64,000 nucleotides of DNA. It comes from Rhabditoides inermis (taxonomy: Eukaryota > Nematoda > Chromadorea > Rhabditida > Rhabditidae). Location: positions 248,001 through 312,000 of the forward strand of contig CAWZYM010000176.1 in assembly GCA_963966185.1 (NCBI GenBank), written 5' to 3'. Below the pieces are notes generated by a model that was not told the origin of the DNA, ran no database searches, and was given only the letters and a program-made list of their open reading frames with translations. A program made the translations under genes and the position numbers. Positions 46,544 through 58,300 of the stretch are shown here, one piece after another (position 1 is the stretch's first letter; each line of letters starts with the position of its first letter).

Positions 46544-48537
46544 ACCTGCCTCACTTAGGTTCGACCTCGCTTTCGCCGAGTTTGCCGCCGTGCATGGAGC
46601 GATGCATCACACGAGGTGATAATTTGGGTACTTATTTCTATGTTTTTATTGTAGTTCGATTAGCATCGGATGCACGCCGTACTACGACGGCGAAGTAGTG
46701 CGCCGCTATGATGTCCATCTCGACATATCAGGGTACGAGAGAGAGAGGGAGAGAGAGAGAGAGAGGGGAGAGAGAGAGAGGAGAGAGAGAGAGGGGAGAG
46801 AGAGAGAGGGGAGAGAGAGAGGGGAGAGAGAGAGGAGAGAGAGAGAGAGACTACAGGGTGCACCACTGCTCCGCCATTGACATTCTCCTGCTATGCGTCG
46901 ATGCGCATGGGCGAGGTGATTGAACGACGAGATTTTTGAAAGTCGTTATATTGATTGATCCCTTTCGGGGATGTTTGCCTATCGCTATTTTTTTCCTTCT
47001 CAGACCTCATCCCTTCCGTCCGCTACCGCACTCCGAACACATGGCGCGGCGCCACCCACAACTTCCCCATTCTACGCGTTCCCTCCACATCCGATTTCGG
47101 ACAGGTATACGGTACTCTACCGTACCCTCGTACTGTACTAACAGGCGCTGACGCGCGCGCTCGTCGTTCCGCGTCTGAAGGCGGGCGAGCTGCGCATCGT
47201 GACGACGATGCACGTCAACAAGGAGCGGTTCGACTACGAGAAACGCGAGAAACGCGAAGACGACAGGAAGGTGCTTGGGAAGTGGGCAACGGGGGAGAGA
47301 TAGAACATGTACATGGTTCCGACTTGTTTTCAGTCCATGAACACGTTGCATTACTATTTATGGTAGCCAGAACCAGAACCAAAACATTTATCTCGAATCA
47401 AGTAGCACACAATATCGATTACGTAAATTACGTAAATTACGGTAAATTATGGTAGCCAGAGCCATATATTCCGAACAATGATGAACCAGTAATTTGAGAT
47501 TAGTTGAACTGAAACTGACCATTCTAAAAAAAAAAACTAAAATCGATTTCAGCTCCCGTCCGCTCCGCCCGCCCAGCCCGATTTCCGCTTCGCGCTACTC
47601 AACGACAAGCGGGTTTCAAAATGGCAATTAGGAAATGACACCAGACACCATGACACCAGACACCAGACACCACGACCTCTGGTGTCGACACCACGACACC
47701 ATGGTGTCAACACCACGACACCACGGTGTCGACACCACGACACCACGACACCACGACACCACTTTAAAAAAACGAAAAATGCTGCATCTTTTTCAGTTAT
47801 ATAGACGAGAGGTCGTAGTGCAGTTGTGTTTCGTGAAGTGGTGTCGTGGTGTCATGGTGTCGACACCGTGGTGTCGTGGGGTCGTGGTGTCGACACCATG
47901 GTGTCGTGGTGTCGTGGTGTCGTGGTGTCTGGTGTCGTGGTGTCTGGTGTCATTTCCTAATTACCTTTCAAATTCGAAGCTTGACGCAAACAGTTTCCAG
48001 GTCGCTGCACGACTTCACCATCATCTGCCGCGACGGTCGGGCGACGTATCCGAAGGCGCTGCTCTACGCGACGTCCACCTTCTTCCGGTACACTGACATG
48101 TAGTTCCTTTTCTATATCTTTATCCATGCAGTGACTGGTTCGACTCGCGGGGCTACGACGCCGTTGAGATCACGCAGAACGACACTATGCTCGCCTGCCT
48201 GAAGAAGGTGCATTGGTTACGGTATTTACAACTTATCTCAGTGGGTGTACTTGAGATGGTAAATTCATTAAACTACCCTATTTGTGAGTTATTGTATGGT
48301 GCACTTACCTTGGTTCCTGGGTGGGTTACTGTGAGGAGTAAACCTCGGTGAGTTACTGTGAGATGCGTCGTAGATGGTGAGCTTCATGGTGACGCAGACA
48401 TGGCAGTGGGACAAGAATAAGGAGCTCACGTTGGACGAGGTCTGTGATGAGATTAGTATATAGAAGGGAGTAGTATTTGTTTAGGCCGAGAACATTCTGC
48501 GGCTCATCGAACGATTCTGCGTGCAGAGATGGTGAGA

Positions 48538-48575
<38 letters not shown>

Positions 48576-48765
48576 CAGGGGCCTTGCCTACACCTGGGTG
48601 CGGAACCAGTTGATCCGACAGCTGATCGAGGTGGGATCACCGTAGTTACCAAACTCACTTTGTCGATTCTTTCAGAAGCAGAAGAATCTTGACTACGTGG
48701 TTCGAATGCTGGTGTTTGTACACGAGTTCCGCAGGCTCTACGAAGTGGAGGAGGTCAGCTCTCTC

Positions 48766-48820
<55 letters not shown>

Positions 48821-49935
48821 CTCTCTCCCTCTCGCCCTCTCTTCTCTTTGATTCCTCTCTCTCCTAGATGTGCTTCGCTCTCATCATCGACAAGCACACC
48901 AACCAGTTTCTGCTCGACTACGCTCACCGGGTATACTGTAGCTACCGTATGCATTCTATACTACCGTAACCAGGGTTCGAACGCGGCCCGGAACGAGTTG
49001 CATGCCAAGCTCACCGCCGAGGGCCGATTCCGCACCAGCAGCATTCTCGTGAGTCACATTATCGATCGGCTATCGATCGATAATTAAACTGGATTTCTCG
49101 GTTGGACTAATTTAACTGGACTAATTGAGAATTGACTCTCGACTAAAAAACCCGGCACCCAAAAACTCTATGAATCAATATTATTCAGTGAATTCGTAAC
49201 ACCTATTGTTGCAAACTGTTCTTTTATCGTAACACTAACTTTGCAAAAAGCTCAAATTAATCTCTTACCGTAACACTTATCTTTGCAAGAAGCTCAAATT
49301 ATTCCCCTACCGTAACACTTATCTTTGCAAGAAGCTCAAATTATTCTCCTACCGTAAAACTTATGTTTGCAAGAAGATCAAATTATTCTCTTACCCTAAC
49401 ACTTATCTTCGCAAACAGATCAATTTATTATCGTACCGTAACACTTATCTTTGCAAGAAGCTCAAAATATTCTCCTACCGTAACACTTATCTTTGCAGGA
49501 AGATCAAATTATTCTCCCACCGTAACACTTATCTTTGCAAGAAAATCAAATTATTCTCCTACCGTAACACTTACCTTTGCAAGAAGCTCGAATTATCCTC
49601 TTACCGCAACACTAATCTTTGCAAGAAGATCAAATTATTCTCTTAAAGTCGTCACCATGTTCGTGACCATGCACGTTTCATAGTCATAGGTTGTGGCACA
49701 TACTTCAAAAAAATTCTTTTAAAGAAAGGTCACAATTTGTATCTATGCTGAGACCATTGGACATGGTGTGGATCTCTTCAAATAGGCGAATGCAAAGTGC
49801 TTGCGCGCGAATAGTTATCCTGGAGAAGTGAAGAGGCCTTTACTTTACACATACGCTGTCTTTCAGGAGCGTCTCAACGAGGTGCGCGAGAAGACGTTCC
49901 ATGTGTGCAAGTACGAGAGACGTGCGAAGGCGTAA
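46149..49935 (+). CDS. BTB/POZ domain protein, copy 2
   Basis: Duplicate of the gene at 34046-38596 with the same exon order: MEEGEALPSTFGELAM start, HTWNVTTTERDE, IDILLLCVDAHGR, TRALVVPRLKAGELRI, BTB core LHDFTIICRDGRATYPKALL, WQWDKNKELTLDE, WVRNQLIRQLIE, MLVFVHEFRRLYEVEE, MCFALIIDKHTNQF and the last exon ending at 49935. Differences include QNDTM for QDDTM and a three-codon expansion EKREKREDD near 47245. A 343-bp MITE (47623-47965) sits just before the BTB exon, in what would be a very short intron in copy 1. The tttccag acceptor after it is kept, so it may be spliced out. A KCTD-like copy starts 347 bp downstream. Confidence 0.65.
46350..46545. repeat. CT/CA compound microsatellite
   Basis: Expanded version of 34245-34322 with a CA core (near 46461-46494). 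Confidence 0.95.
46737..46852. repeat. GA microsatellite in BTB copy 2
   Basis: Starts at the gtacgagaga donor as in copy 1 but with GAGAGGGG sub-units. Confidence 0.95.
47623..47965. mobile_element. 343-bp MITE with gacacc-repeat interior
   Basis: Termini GGCAATTAGGAAATGACACC and its complement (ending in CCTAATTACC), flanked by an imperfect 8-9-bp duplication (tttcaaaat / tttcaaatt). Copy 1 has the empty site gggtttccaaatcg. The two sides are arrays of gacaccacgacacc and the complement ggtgtcgtggtgtc, so the element folds on itself. Confidence 0.85.
48535..48575. repeat. GA microsatellite intron, copy 2
   Basis: Shorter than its partner at 35850-35927; donor gtgagaagg runs straight into GA. 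Confidence 0.95.
48760..48850. repeat. CT microsatellite intron, copy 2
   Basis: Partner of 36112-36180, with a longer CT run. Confidence 0.95.
49200..49640. repeat. Minisatellite, about 10-11 units of ~42 bp
   Basis: Same unit and position (last BTB intron) as 37500-38290 but about half the copy number. Confidence 0.95.
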
Positions 49936-50281
49936 GCGCCATCGGCTCAAGACACCTCATACGCCCATGACCCATCACTCATACCCTTATCAATTAAATC
50001 CCCGATTTCGTCACGCGATTTGTGCGATAAACTGTGAAAGTAATCCCGGGGCAGTATTGTTGAGACCAGGTTTTATAGGCGCAAGTTTTTTTTTCCGCTT
50101 GCTGCTCGCTTATCACTTAGTCTTATCTGATTACCGACCGCTGCTCGACTGCTCAGTGGCATTTGATGACCGATAAATACAAACACTGTGTGTCACAGCC
50201 GAGTGTTGCTATACTGTTTTGATACAGTTTGCCTTGATCGCTAATCGCTTTCATTGATTTTTGTTATTCACTTTGTTTCAG

Positions 50282-51401
50282 ATGTCTAGAAAACCTTCAT
50301 CCGCAAAGCTGCCGTCTTTGCCGCCGCAGCAAAGGGTGAGAATACTCAGTGTTTTTGGTAAAACGACTGAAAATGTTGTCACATTATCAGTCTAGGTTGT
50401 CCACATTGGAGCACTAGTTGAGTTATTTAAAACAATAACTTGGCAGATTCACGGTTTCGACTCCTCGCACAAAGATCATAATATTGCGGAAGTTATCTTA
50501 TCAGATTCTGAGAACTGCGCGCATGGTTTCGTAGAACATCGAATGCGAATTTGAGTTTTCATAAATATAATATAGTGAGAAGAGTTCCAGCTTTTGCCCA
50601 ACGAAGTCGCGCCCGGAATCACAGCTCATTCGGCCAATGACCTACTGCACCTCAATGTAGGAGGAACAAGGTGGGTTTTCGAACAATGGTCATAAGCAAT
50701 AACATGCAATAGAGAAACCACAAAACGCGAATTTGGTTAAAATTTGGTTTCAATTCCTTTTACCCTTTGAACCTTCCAACAATCGGCGGCATTGAATAAC
50801 TTGATATTTGTTTTTCGTTCATCATAAGCTTGCAGGTACACGACTCTGTACGAGACGGTGGCCGGGTGTGGCTCTGCGTTCTTCGAACAATTCCTCCGCA
50901 TCGACGACCATTCCGGAAAGATACTGCGATTCGAGGACGAGATACAAGTGCGTCTTGCACCAAGACTGTTAGCCTGGGTTCCCGCTCTGCAATAGCGCCG
51001 CCTCTTTTCAGTTAGACGATTAAAAAAACGTACTGACTGTCAATTCAAGATATCTAATATCTTCCCTTACAACGCTTTTTGAAAGTCTTGGCTTTGGAAG
51101 TATGTTTCGGAGATTGTAAGCAGCTAGCGACTTGTCCTCGATATTGAATAACAATCGGCTAGTGAACATTTCTACTGACCACTCATCACTCATGAGCATA
51201 CACTGATAACTGATGCGACAATCGGTTAAACATTTTGATTACTCATCATGCGCGTTAGCTGGTACTGACCTTGTTGACGACGAGACGGGCACAATGTTCA
51301 TCAACCGTGACGGGCTTCTCTTCGCGCATGTGCTCAACTACATGCGCGACGGAAGAAGGTGTGAGCTGCCACCAAACGAGCTGATGCGAATCGCGGTATG
51401 A
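50282..51401 (+). pseudogene. KCTD-type BTB (T1) gene, copy 2, splice site lost
   Basis: Exons 50282-50335, 50591-50670 and 50836-50947 match the intact copy (MSRKPSSAKLPSLPPQQR, LLHLNVGGTRYTTLYETV, FEQFLRIDDHSGKIL). The fourth exon (FINRDGLLFAHVLNYMRDGR, ending 51401) is present, but its acceptor is gone: the intact copy has ccttgcag|CACGACGAG and this copy has ccttgttgacgacgag. The nearest upstream AG (gcgttag near 51250) would put the exon out of frame. It follows BTB copy 2 by 347 bp, with a tgtttcag acceptor before its ATG. Probably inactive. Confidence 0.6.
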
Positions 51402-51919
51402 GGAGTCGGTTATTGATATTCTCAATTTGCATATCGTGGCGGTTTTTTTTTGTATTTATATCAACTGTATCCGTTTCACCCGAGTGATGGCGGTGAGAGC
51501 AGTTTTCTGTTGCAAGCATTACGATTTCTCGCATTGATTACCTCCGACTTATGTAGATCTTGGGTATCGTTCCAGCAACCAAGAAAGTGTAATACCAATT
51601 TGAACAATTCTGAAATACGTTTCACATGCGATAGTTATCAGCACGTGCTCAAAAAAAAATCAATTCGAGTTTGGCTAGCAGTGTATTTGACTAGGGATAA
51701 TTGAAGATGATCTAATTGCAATTTTGAATTATAAGAACAGAAATAGGCGGAGTCGAGTTCCACATTTCCTCCACACATTCGAGAACCTAAATTTCCCTAA
51801 AAAATCGATAAGATCATCAATGTTGCAGCGCGAGGCGGAAGAAAATCATTAGCACAAGCTTGAATAGAGAGAACAAACAAATTCACTGTTTAATGTTTCG
51901 CAGATACTGATGTTGTTGG

Positions 51920-52900
51920 TGTTTCATAATAAAAACACCTACTTTTATAATGTAGGTCGTAGGCTCCCACAAGTGCGCCCTGGCACTGATCGCGGAACCA
52001 ATGGAGGTTCTCGGCGGACAGATCCGATCGGATCAACCGGTCCAGTGGACCTGGAGTGACTCACAAAATCAATTATTGGTGTGCGTGATAACAAAATCGT
52101 CGAATCATAAGCTAGTATCAAGACTCATTCTTTCACTCGTAGTCGAATCCCCTGCCGAGTAGTAGGCCGCACCGTTGTACTGTACTGGTAGAAGCCCAGC
52201 AAAGGGTGGGTGTGCTGCAGTGGAACCAACGCAGGAAAAGTGAAATTTCAATGCTTTTTATCCATTTTCATATTTTTTCTCACCTCTGGATGCGTGTCTG
52301 AACTGAAGCGTGAAGTTATAGAATAATTGGTTGGAAGGAAAAAAGAATTTATGACCTGTAGCCGGAAGTGTGCGAGTGCGTGCGTCCCGCCGTCGACGAC
52401 ACAATTAGAGAGATCGAGATTGGCGAAAACCTGTGCTTTATATAAACTACAAAACCGTTAAAGTCCATCTAACCTGCATGAATCCGAGCCTCTCTACCTC
52501 CTTTCTGGAAAACTGACAGAGCGCTTCCATCGAAGAGTGCTCGATGGTTGCGCCATTGTAGCACTGAAAAGTGACTTCTCTCGTTCTCTCTCGTTCTCTC
52601 TCTCTCTTTTTCTTCTCGCATCCGCATTATCTCATTCACTCATTCTCTTTTTCTCTCTCCCTCCCTCCCTCACCGTAGCCAAACTTCCGGGAGGATAGAA
52701 CAGCTGATCGGAGAAGCGGGTGGTGCTCGAGTCGGTGTTGCACAGCGACAGATCCTCTTCAGAGGCTGTGCCAGCTCCGTGAGCAGACCGGTCGTGTACT
52801 TATTAGCATGTCAGCTGCGATAGCTGCACCACCATCGCTCGCCAGGCGAATGGAGATGTGCCTCGGTTACCGGGCCCACCATTGCGTCCATCTCACACAG
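51920..52900 (-). pseudogene. Meckelin-like fragment, inverted copy
   Basis: Reverse-complement partner of 25030-26080. It has the stop pair after MVVQLSQLTC (TAA TAA in place of TGA TAA), and a frameshifting deletion relative to copy 0 near 52135. Dead copy. Confidence 0.55.
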
Positions 52901-53255
52901 CGTCTATGAGGCGGATGCATGCCTGTCGTCAAAGTTAAAAAAAAATTTGTTTATCAGCAGATTCAAGTTATATGTACAACCGTCGACCTACCCAATAAGG
53001 GGTCTCACCAAAAGATTTCGAGTACAAGTCGCTAGCTTACAAGGAGTCCATCGATGAATGCAATGAGTTTGGATCAGATGACGTTACAGACTTCTGACTT
53101 GGCCCAATAGGGAAACAATAAAGCCGACACGAAAGAAACAAAGTAACCCTTTTGTTTTGTTTTCCGACGCGGATGGAAATCTAGAGAACTATGTATATAG
53201 TGCAAGAATTATACGTATTGTGTGCTATATAAGACCGCTCTTCAGTGCACTATAT

Positions 53256-53450
53256 AAGGCGTCTAAAAATACTTTTTTTTGCAGATTCCGGGTAACCGAC
53301 GAAGAGGAACGAGATTGTTATGGGAAACAAGACAAAACAGCCACCGCCAAGCAAACCTCTTAGTTGTCGCGTGCCAGATAAAATCAATATGAACTCTTAT
53401 GATATGCAGTGTGTTGTTGTGGAACAGTCACTAACAAAACAAAAAAACAG
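53256..53450. other. Unique spacer before the satellite
   Basis: Short AT-rich stretch between the end of the duplication and the 37-bp satellite; no gene. Confidence 0.5.
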
Positions 53451-53451
53451 G

Positions 53452-53995
53452 TGGCGACAAACTCGGCCGCCGAGTTTGTCTCGCCGGCGCGCGACAAACT
53501 CGGCCGCCCAGTTTGTCTCGCCGGCGCGCGACAAACTCGGCCGCCCAGTTTGTCTCGCCGGCGCGCGACAAACTCGGCCGCCCAGTTTGTCTCGCCGGCG
53601 CGCGACAAACTCGGCCGCCCAGTTTGTCTCGCCGGCGCGCGACAAACTCGGCCGCCCAGTTTGTCTCGCCGGCGCGCGACAAACTCGGCCGCCCAGTTTG
53701 TCTCGCCGGCGCGCGACAAACTCGGCCGCCCAGTTTGTCTCGCCGGCGCGCGACAAACTCGGCCGCTAGTTTGTCTCGCCGGCGCGCGACAAACTCGGCC
53801 GCCCAGTTTGTCTCGCCGGCGCGCGACAAACTCGGCCGCCCAGTTTGTCTCGCCGGCGCGCGACAAACTCGGCCGCCCAGTTTGTCTCGCCGGCGCGCGA
53901 CAAACTCGGCCGCCCAGTTTGTCTCGCCGGCGCGCGACAAACTCGGCCGCCCAGTTTGTCTCGCCGGCGCGCGACAAACTCGGCCGCCCGATTTG
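53452..53995. repeat. 37-bp palindromic GC-rich satellite, ~15 units
   Basis: Each unit contains GACAAACT, CGGCCG and AGTTTGTC, so every unit can form a hairpin; units are joined by tcgccggcgcgc. Units are nearly identical; one (near 53765) lacks a few bases. Because 37 is not a multiple of 3 and the unit has no stop, every frame on both strands is open across the array. Those reading frames are artefacts. Confidence 0.95.
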
Positions 53996-54330
53996 TCGCG
54001 AGCAGATAAACACGCAAACAAGACTTGCTAGACAAGACTTGATAATAAATTTTATTAACAAACGCAAACAGAACGGTAAACTATTGATGACACAGAATGC
54101 GAGGAAAACTAACCAACATATTGATGACTGTAAGTGATGGCTATTCACATGCGTAGACTCATTCAATTATGAAGAAAACAACTTAGCAAACTGAACAATG
54201 ATACAGGAATTGGAATCAATTATGAAACTATGGTACAAAAAAAAGGATACTTAGCGTAACTGTAGTAAGCACATGAGACAGATCAATAATACCTAGACCA
54301 GTAGTTATAAGAAAAACACTATCGCCTGTC
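53996..54330. other. AT-rich sequence between satellite and inverted repeat
   Basis: No gene. It may hold the left outer end of the large element, which I could not define because the right partner lies beyond the window. Confidence 0.4.
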
Positions 54331-54433
54331 CCGTTACCGAGTGCGACGGTCCACCCTCCCCTCCATCCTGGTGCCTTCCCTCCCACGCTGCCCCTCCCTC
54401 CACTGCTCCTCCCGCCTCATCTCGCGTACACTT

Positions 54434-55351
54434 CGAACACGTACGCGCCTGGGCGAACCTGAACAACAAACATGCACTCACGTAACCATACAAATCGATC
54501 GGATGAGGGACAGAGGGTGACAAACACACACGCACACTCTACTAATGAATCACGAATAGAACAATTCACAATTTCAGCCCATCTCACCTGTGTCCGTCCG
54601 CGCGCACTGCTTGTCCGGGTCGCCGCTGCTGCAATCCTCCTCTTCCCACGATCCTGCTGCACACCACCCCACCGCGCCGAGTGAACGAGGACGACGCACG
54701 AGCCGCTAAACGAAATGATACATTCACAAAATGAAACATTCATAACGCCCATCACAAACCAACAAGACAACAAAAGAGTGACAGAGTGACACAAACAGTC
54801 AATTGAGAGAGGGGAGAGAGAGAGAGGGGGGGGAAGGGGGGGGGGCAAACTCACACGCTCTCTGTTCCACTCGACCAGTGCCCGCTCTACACTGACAAAC
54901 CCGGGCGTGCCTCCCGTGAGGTCACTTCTTCACTTCCACACCCGGGGACACCTGCAAGCGCACACGTCAATCACAATGCGGACACACTAGCGCGCGCATA
55001 CGCACACACATTCACTCACAATGTCAGATCACAGTCTCCTTCTCCCACATGCCGGCCCACACACGGCCGCCATCTCTTCCCGCCCTTCTTGCACCGCCAC
55101 TGCCCGCCCACCCTCCCCTCCATCCTGGTGCCTTCCCTCCCACGCTGCCCCTCCCTCCACTGCTCCTCCCGCCTCATCTCGCGTACACTTCGAACACGTA
55201 CGCGCCTTGGCGAACCTGAACAACAAACATGCACTCACGTAACCATACATCCAACTATACGAATCGATAAAAAACGTGGGACCCAGGTTGTAAAACGCAC
55301 ACACTCTCTGCTACTGGTTCACGAATCGAAACAAAACGTGAGACACTCACT
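54434..55351 (-). repeat. Left arm of the inverted repeat
   Basis: Internally repetitive: the G/C-skewed block near 55095-55235 recurs near 54345-54475. It contains a G run near 54826-54846 and the C-rich complement of a quadruplex motif at 55103-55118. Confidence 0.85.
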
Positions 55352-55362
55352 GAGATAAAGAT

Positions 55363-58015
55363 CTATTTCATGAAGGCCCAGGTGCGATTCGAGAGTCCTT
55401 TAGAATTGCAGTAGTCTGATAGAGTGCTCGGATTGAGTCGACGCCCTCTCTGCGATCGATACGCCTTCTCTCGCAATTCTTTCAACACGTTGGCAAACGA
55501 AGGACCTGATAATTTAACACATATCTTCAGCAATTACACTCACCTTCGTCAGCCGAGCTCGCTGACTCGCATACTTCCCTGTAGACGATTTTGTCTCTGG
55601 TGTCCAAGATGGTAGATGCCTTCGAAACCTTCAAAGCCGATTACTGTGCGCCATGTTAGGGATAGAAAATACTCACCATTTTCTCAATTTTCTCGCGAAT
55701 AACAGTAGCTCGGTCGGTCAGATTCATTTGCCGAACTGATCGAGTGAGAACAGAAAGAGACTGCAATATGGCTTGTATTGAAAGAAAATAAAATAGTACT
55801 TACCGATCCGTCCTTGTACAGTGAAACGACGTCCGCGACGCCATCTCCTTGCATTACGAAATCCAAGGAGCTCTCGTATTCTGCATAACGGATAGACACG
55901 TTACCTGGAAAACCTAATAATAATCTGTTTCAATATCATATCCGACTAACCGTCTCTCATGGGATCCATAACAAATAGGTGTTGTTTGCTGTGGCCACCT
56001 TTGATGGCAACACATGATTCAATAGCGGAAAAATCGTATACATTGTATTCGAACAGCACGTCCTTGACACTCTTGATATTCTTCCAGGCATCACGGAGAT
56101 CTATAAGCATAAATGGAAACATGATCAATGACACATTGTTCAATAAGATCAAAATATTCACCATTCGGGTTCTTCAATTGGAGTTTCTTGATATGACCCG
56201 AGAAAGCACCAAATGTGGCATCTAACGTACCGTGTGTATGACCAGTAAGGTGATAGCTGAGGACTATCTGAACTGGTATATGTGCTTTAAAAAAGTTGAA
56301 AAACGCACCCGCTCAAATACTTTTGCTTTGATAAATACTCCTAGGAATCCAAACAGCTCCTTCGACTTGTTCGCACCGTAGTTATCGAATTGCAATGATA
56401 GAACTCGGGGCAACCTATCTTCTTCCACAATAGAGTGAAGAAGCATCCTGACAAAAATAGAAACATTTGAGGTAACTTTTACGTCAACCCACGAGATAAT
56501 GTGGCTGGTACTGTTGGGGTGAACGCCGCCAGTGTTCACATAAATCAGAGTTGAGCGATCTCCGCCTGCAAAATCACATGTCCGGAATAGACACCATTGT
56601 TCATACCTCCGTTGCGCATCACTCCGTAAGAGTCGAACTGCACCAAATTCGCGTCACCAATTTTCTTGAAGTTGCATTCCTGCAGCTTCGGAAGCTTCGT
56701 GCGTGTCTTGGCAATGCCATCAGCCTGAAAGGCACATTTTCAATCAACCTTTTTACCTCAAACATACCTCAAACACCAGCATGTCTTTGGGATGTGTACG
56801 AGCGAACTCGATGCGCGTTTGTAAGTCAACGCGATCTTTCCTGGAATGTAACAATACACAACTGACACATAAATCCTAACGTACATGACGGATAGCGCGT
56901 GCTCACGTTTGAGATCTTTGAGGCTCTCCGTGCCAGCTCCCGTCCGGCTCGCTGTTAGGATATCCGAGGTGAGAGCAGAACATATTTCACACCGCGTAAA
57001 CGATGAACGCTGATAGATTAATGAATGATTGTACTCTTAATTGAAATTACTTTAATGAAGTGGATTGGTGGCAGCGGGAGGTTTCTAAAGTATCTGCTGT
57101 AGTCCGAGGATTCGATGCCGGCCAAATTCGCGAGGAACCTTAAAATAGAATGCACTTAAGTCATCCCCTTCGGTTCACCTTTTCGAGTGCCCAGTGAAAT
57201 ACCTCAACGTGTCCGTTGGGCAGCTCTCAGCCGAGTTCCGGATCACCTGGACGAGCTTAAAAATGCATGAGTGCGATGAAATCATTACAAACAAAATACC
57301 TTGCTTTGAAGACTTATAAATCTGTTAGTCGCAGAACGACCTGCAGGAAGACATGTATCCAGGCTGCATTCGATAATTCTGTTCAGTCTGAACAACATCT
57401 CTCAACTTGTTTATTTTAAAAAACACTCACTGGGATAGAGAAAGCCCATACACTGCCGAGAAGAAGCTCACGCAACAAGACCTTCCCTCGATCATCGGGT
57501 GAAAGTTGATGCCGTCGGCTCTGAGAGAACAGAGAGAGCGAACTGAAATTACAAAGTAAAGTCAAATAGAAACATGTATTACGTAGACCTAGTAGTGAAG
57601 TATTCTCAAGTCTCGCGCGGCGGGAGTCGACACCGTGAATTGCTGCAGCACGAGCGGCAGCGAGCGCCATCCTGAACAAGTTTTAACCACTGAATTAAAA
57701 AAAAAGAAATTGAACATACCATGAATGTTGTCTATTGCACATAAATGTACAACATTCCATAGTAATCAACTGCGTGCACGAGAGGAGCTTTCCTTCGGCT
57801 TCATTCGGTGTGAATGACTGCTCAAATCGAACAGAGTCTACCCACACGTTCTGAACTACAAACAAAAGAATTCATATTCATAAAATGTTCTGTTCTTAAA
57901 ACGTACCAAGGTGTTCAAAGTCGTCTTGTACTTGGGCGAACTTGGGTCGCTTCGTTGCGGGCGAACTCACTTCGTCATCATCGCTCGAAGCCGTCAGGGA
58001 GATTGAGCATTGCAC
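55363..58015 (-). CDS. DUF7869-like transposase-type protein
   Basis: About seventeen small exons on minus join in phase, from VQCSISLTASSDDDEVSS (58015) to the last exon ending NRTWAFMK and TAG (55365-55363). Landmarks: SLRADGINFHPMIEGRSCCV (near 57515), EICSALTSDILTAS (near 56985), RIEFARTHPKDMLVFE (near 56820), DANLVQFDSYGVM (near 56650), LSLQFDNYGANKSKELFGFL (near 56385) and LSYHLTGHTHGTLDATFGAF (near 56250). The LQFDN and GHTHxxxDxxFG motifs match the DUF7869 family as I know it. That family is thought to be an RNase-H-like nuclease of transposable elements, with the Asp and the His/Asp region likely catalytic. No start codon is found before the first exon; the LINE upstream may have displaced it. 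At about 650 residues it looks close to intact, so it may be active or domesticated. Confidence 0.65.
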
Positions 58016-58300
58016 CTAGAAATATCGATAATCATCTTCGATGAAAAACTTTAAAAAACGAGAATATAAAGTTATAGATATTGTCGGAACATATTTCCCA
58101 TGGACGTTTCTGTAGGTCTGTGTATGTGTATTTTTAAGTGATATACATTTATCTAACGTAGTACGCGGATAATGCGAGTTGTAAAAGTGTAACACGGAAG
58201 AAATAACACCGGAAATATAACAACATCAACGACAAACAATGAGTGGGAAAAGGGGGGAAGGGGGGGATGCGGAGAAAGAGAGAGAGATAGAGAGTGCCAG

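Larger units (their letters stand above)
42170..53255 (+). repeat. Segmental duplication copy 2
   Basis: 42170-42490 matches the complement of 29890-30200. 43020-50780 matches copy 1 directly, and 48300-53255 matches copy 0 in reverse. It contains a meckelin-like gene (minus), a BTB gene and a damaged KCTD gene. Sequence at 42490-43020 has no clear partner and no gene. It carries a private MITE at 47623-47965. Confidence 0.85.

Noticed and set aside
53384..54166. Overlapping repetitive reading frames of up to 260 codons on both strands
   Set aside because: A stop-free 37-bp satellite opens all frames; no start, domain or splice context supports a protein.
54417..55304. Gly/Arg-rich reading frames in the inverted-repeat arms
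   Set aside because: They follow base skew of the G-rich repeats and occur identically in both arms; no conserved domain. Kept only as possible UTR blocks.
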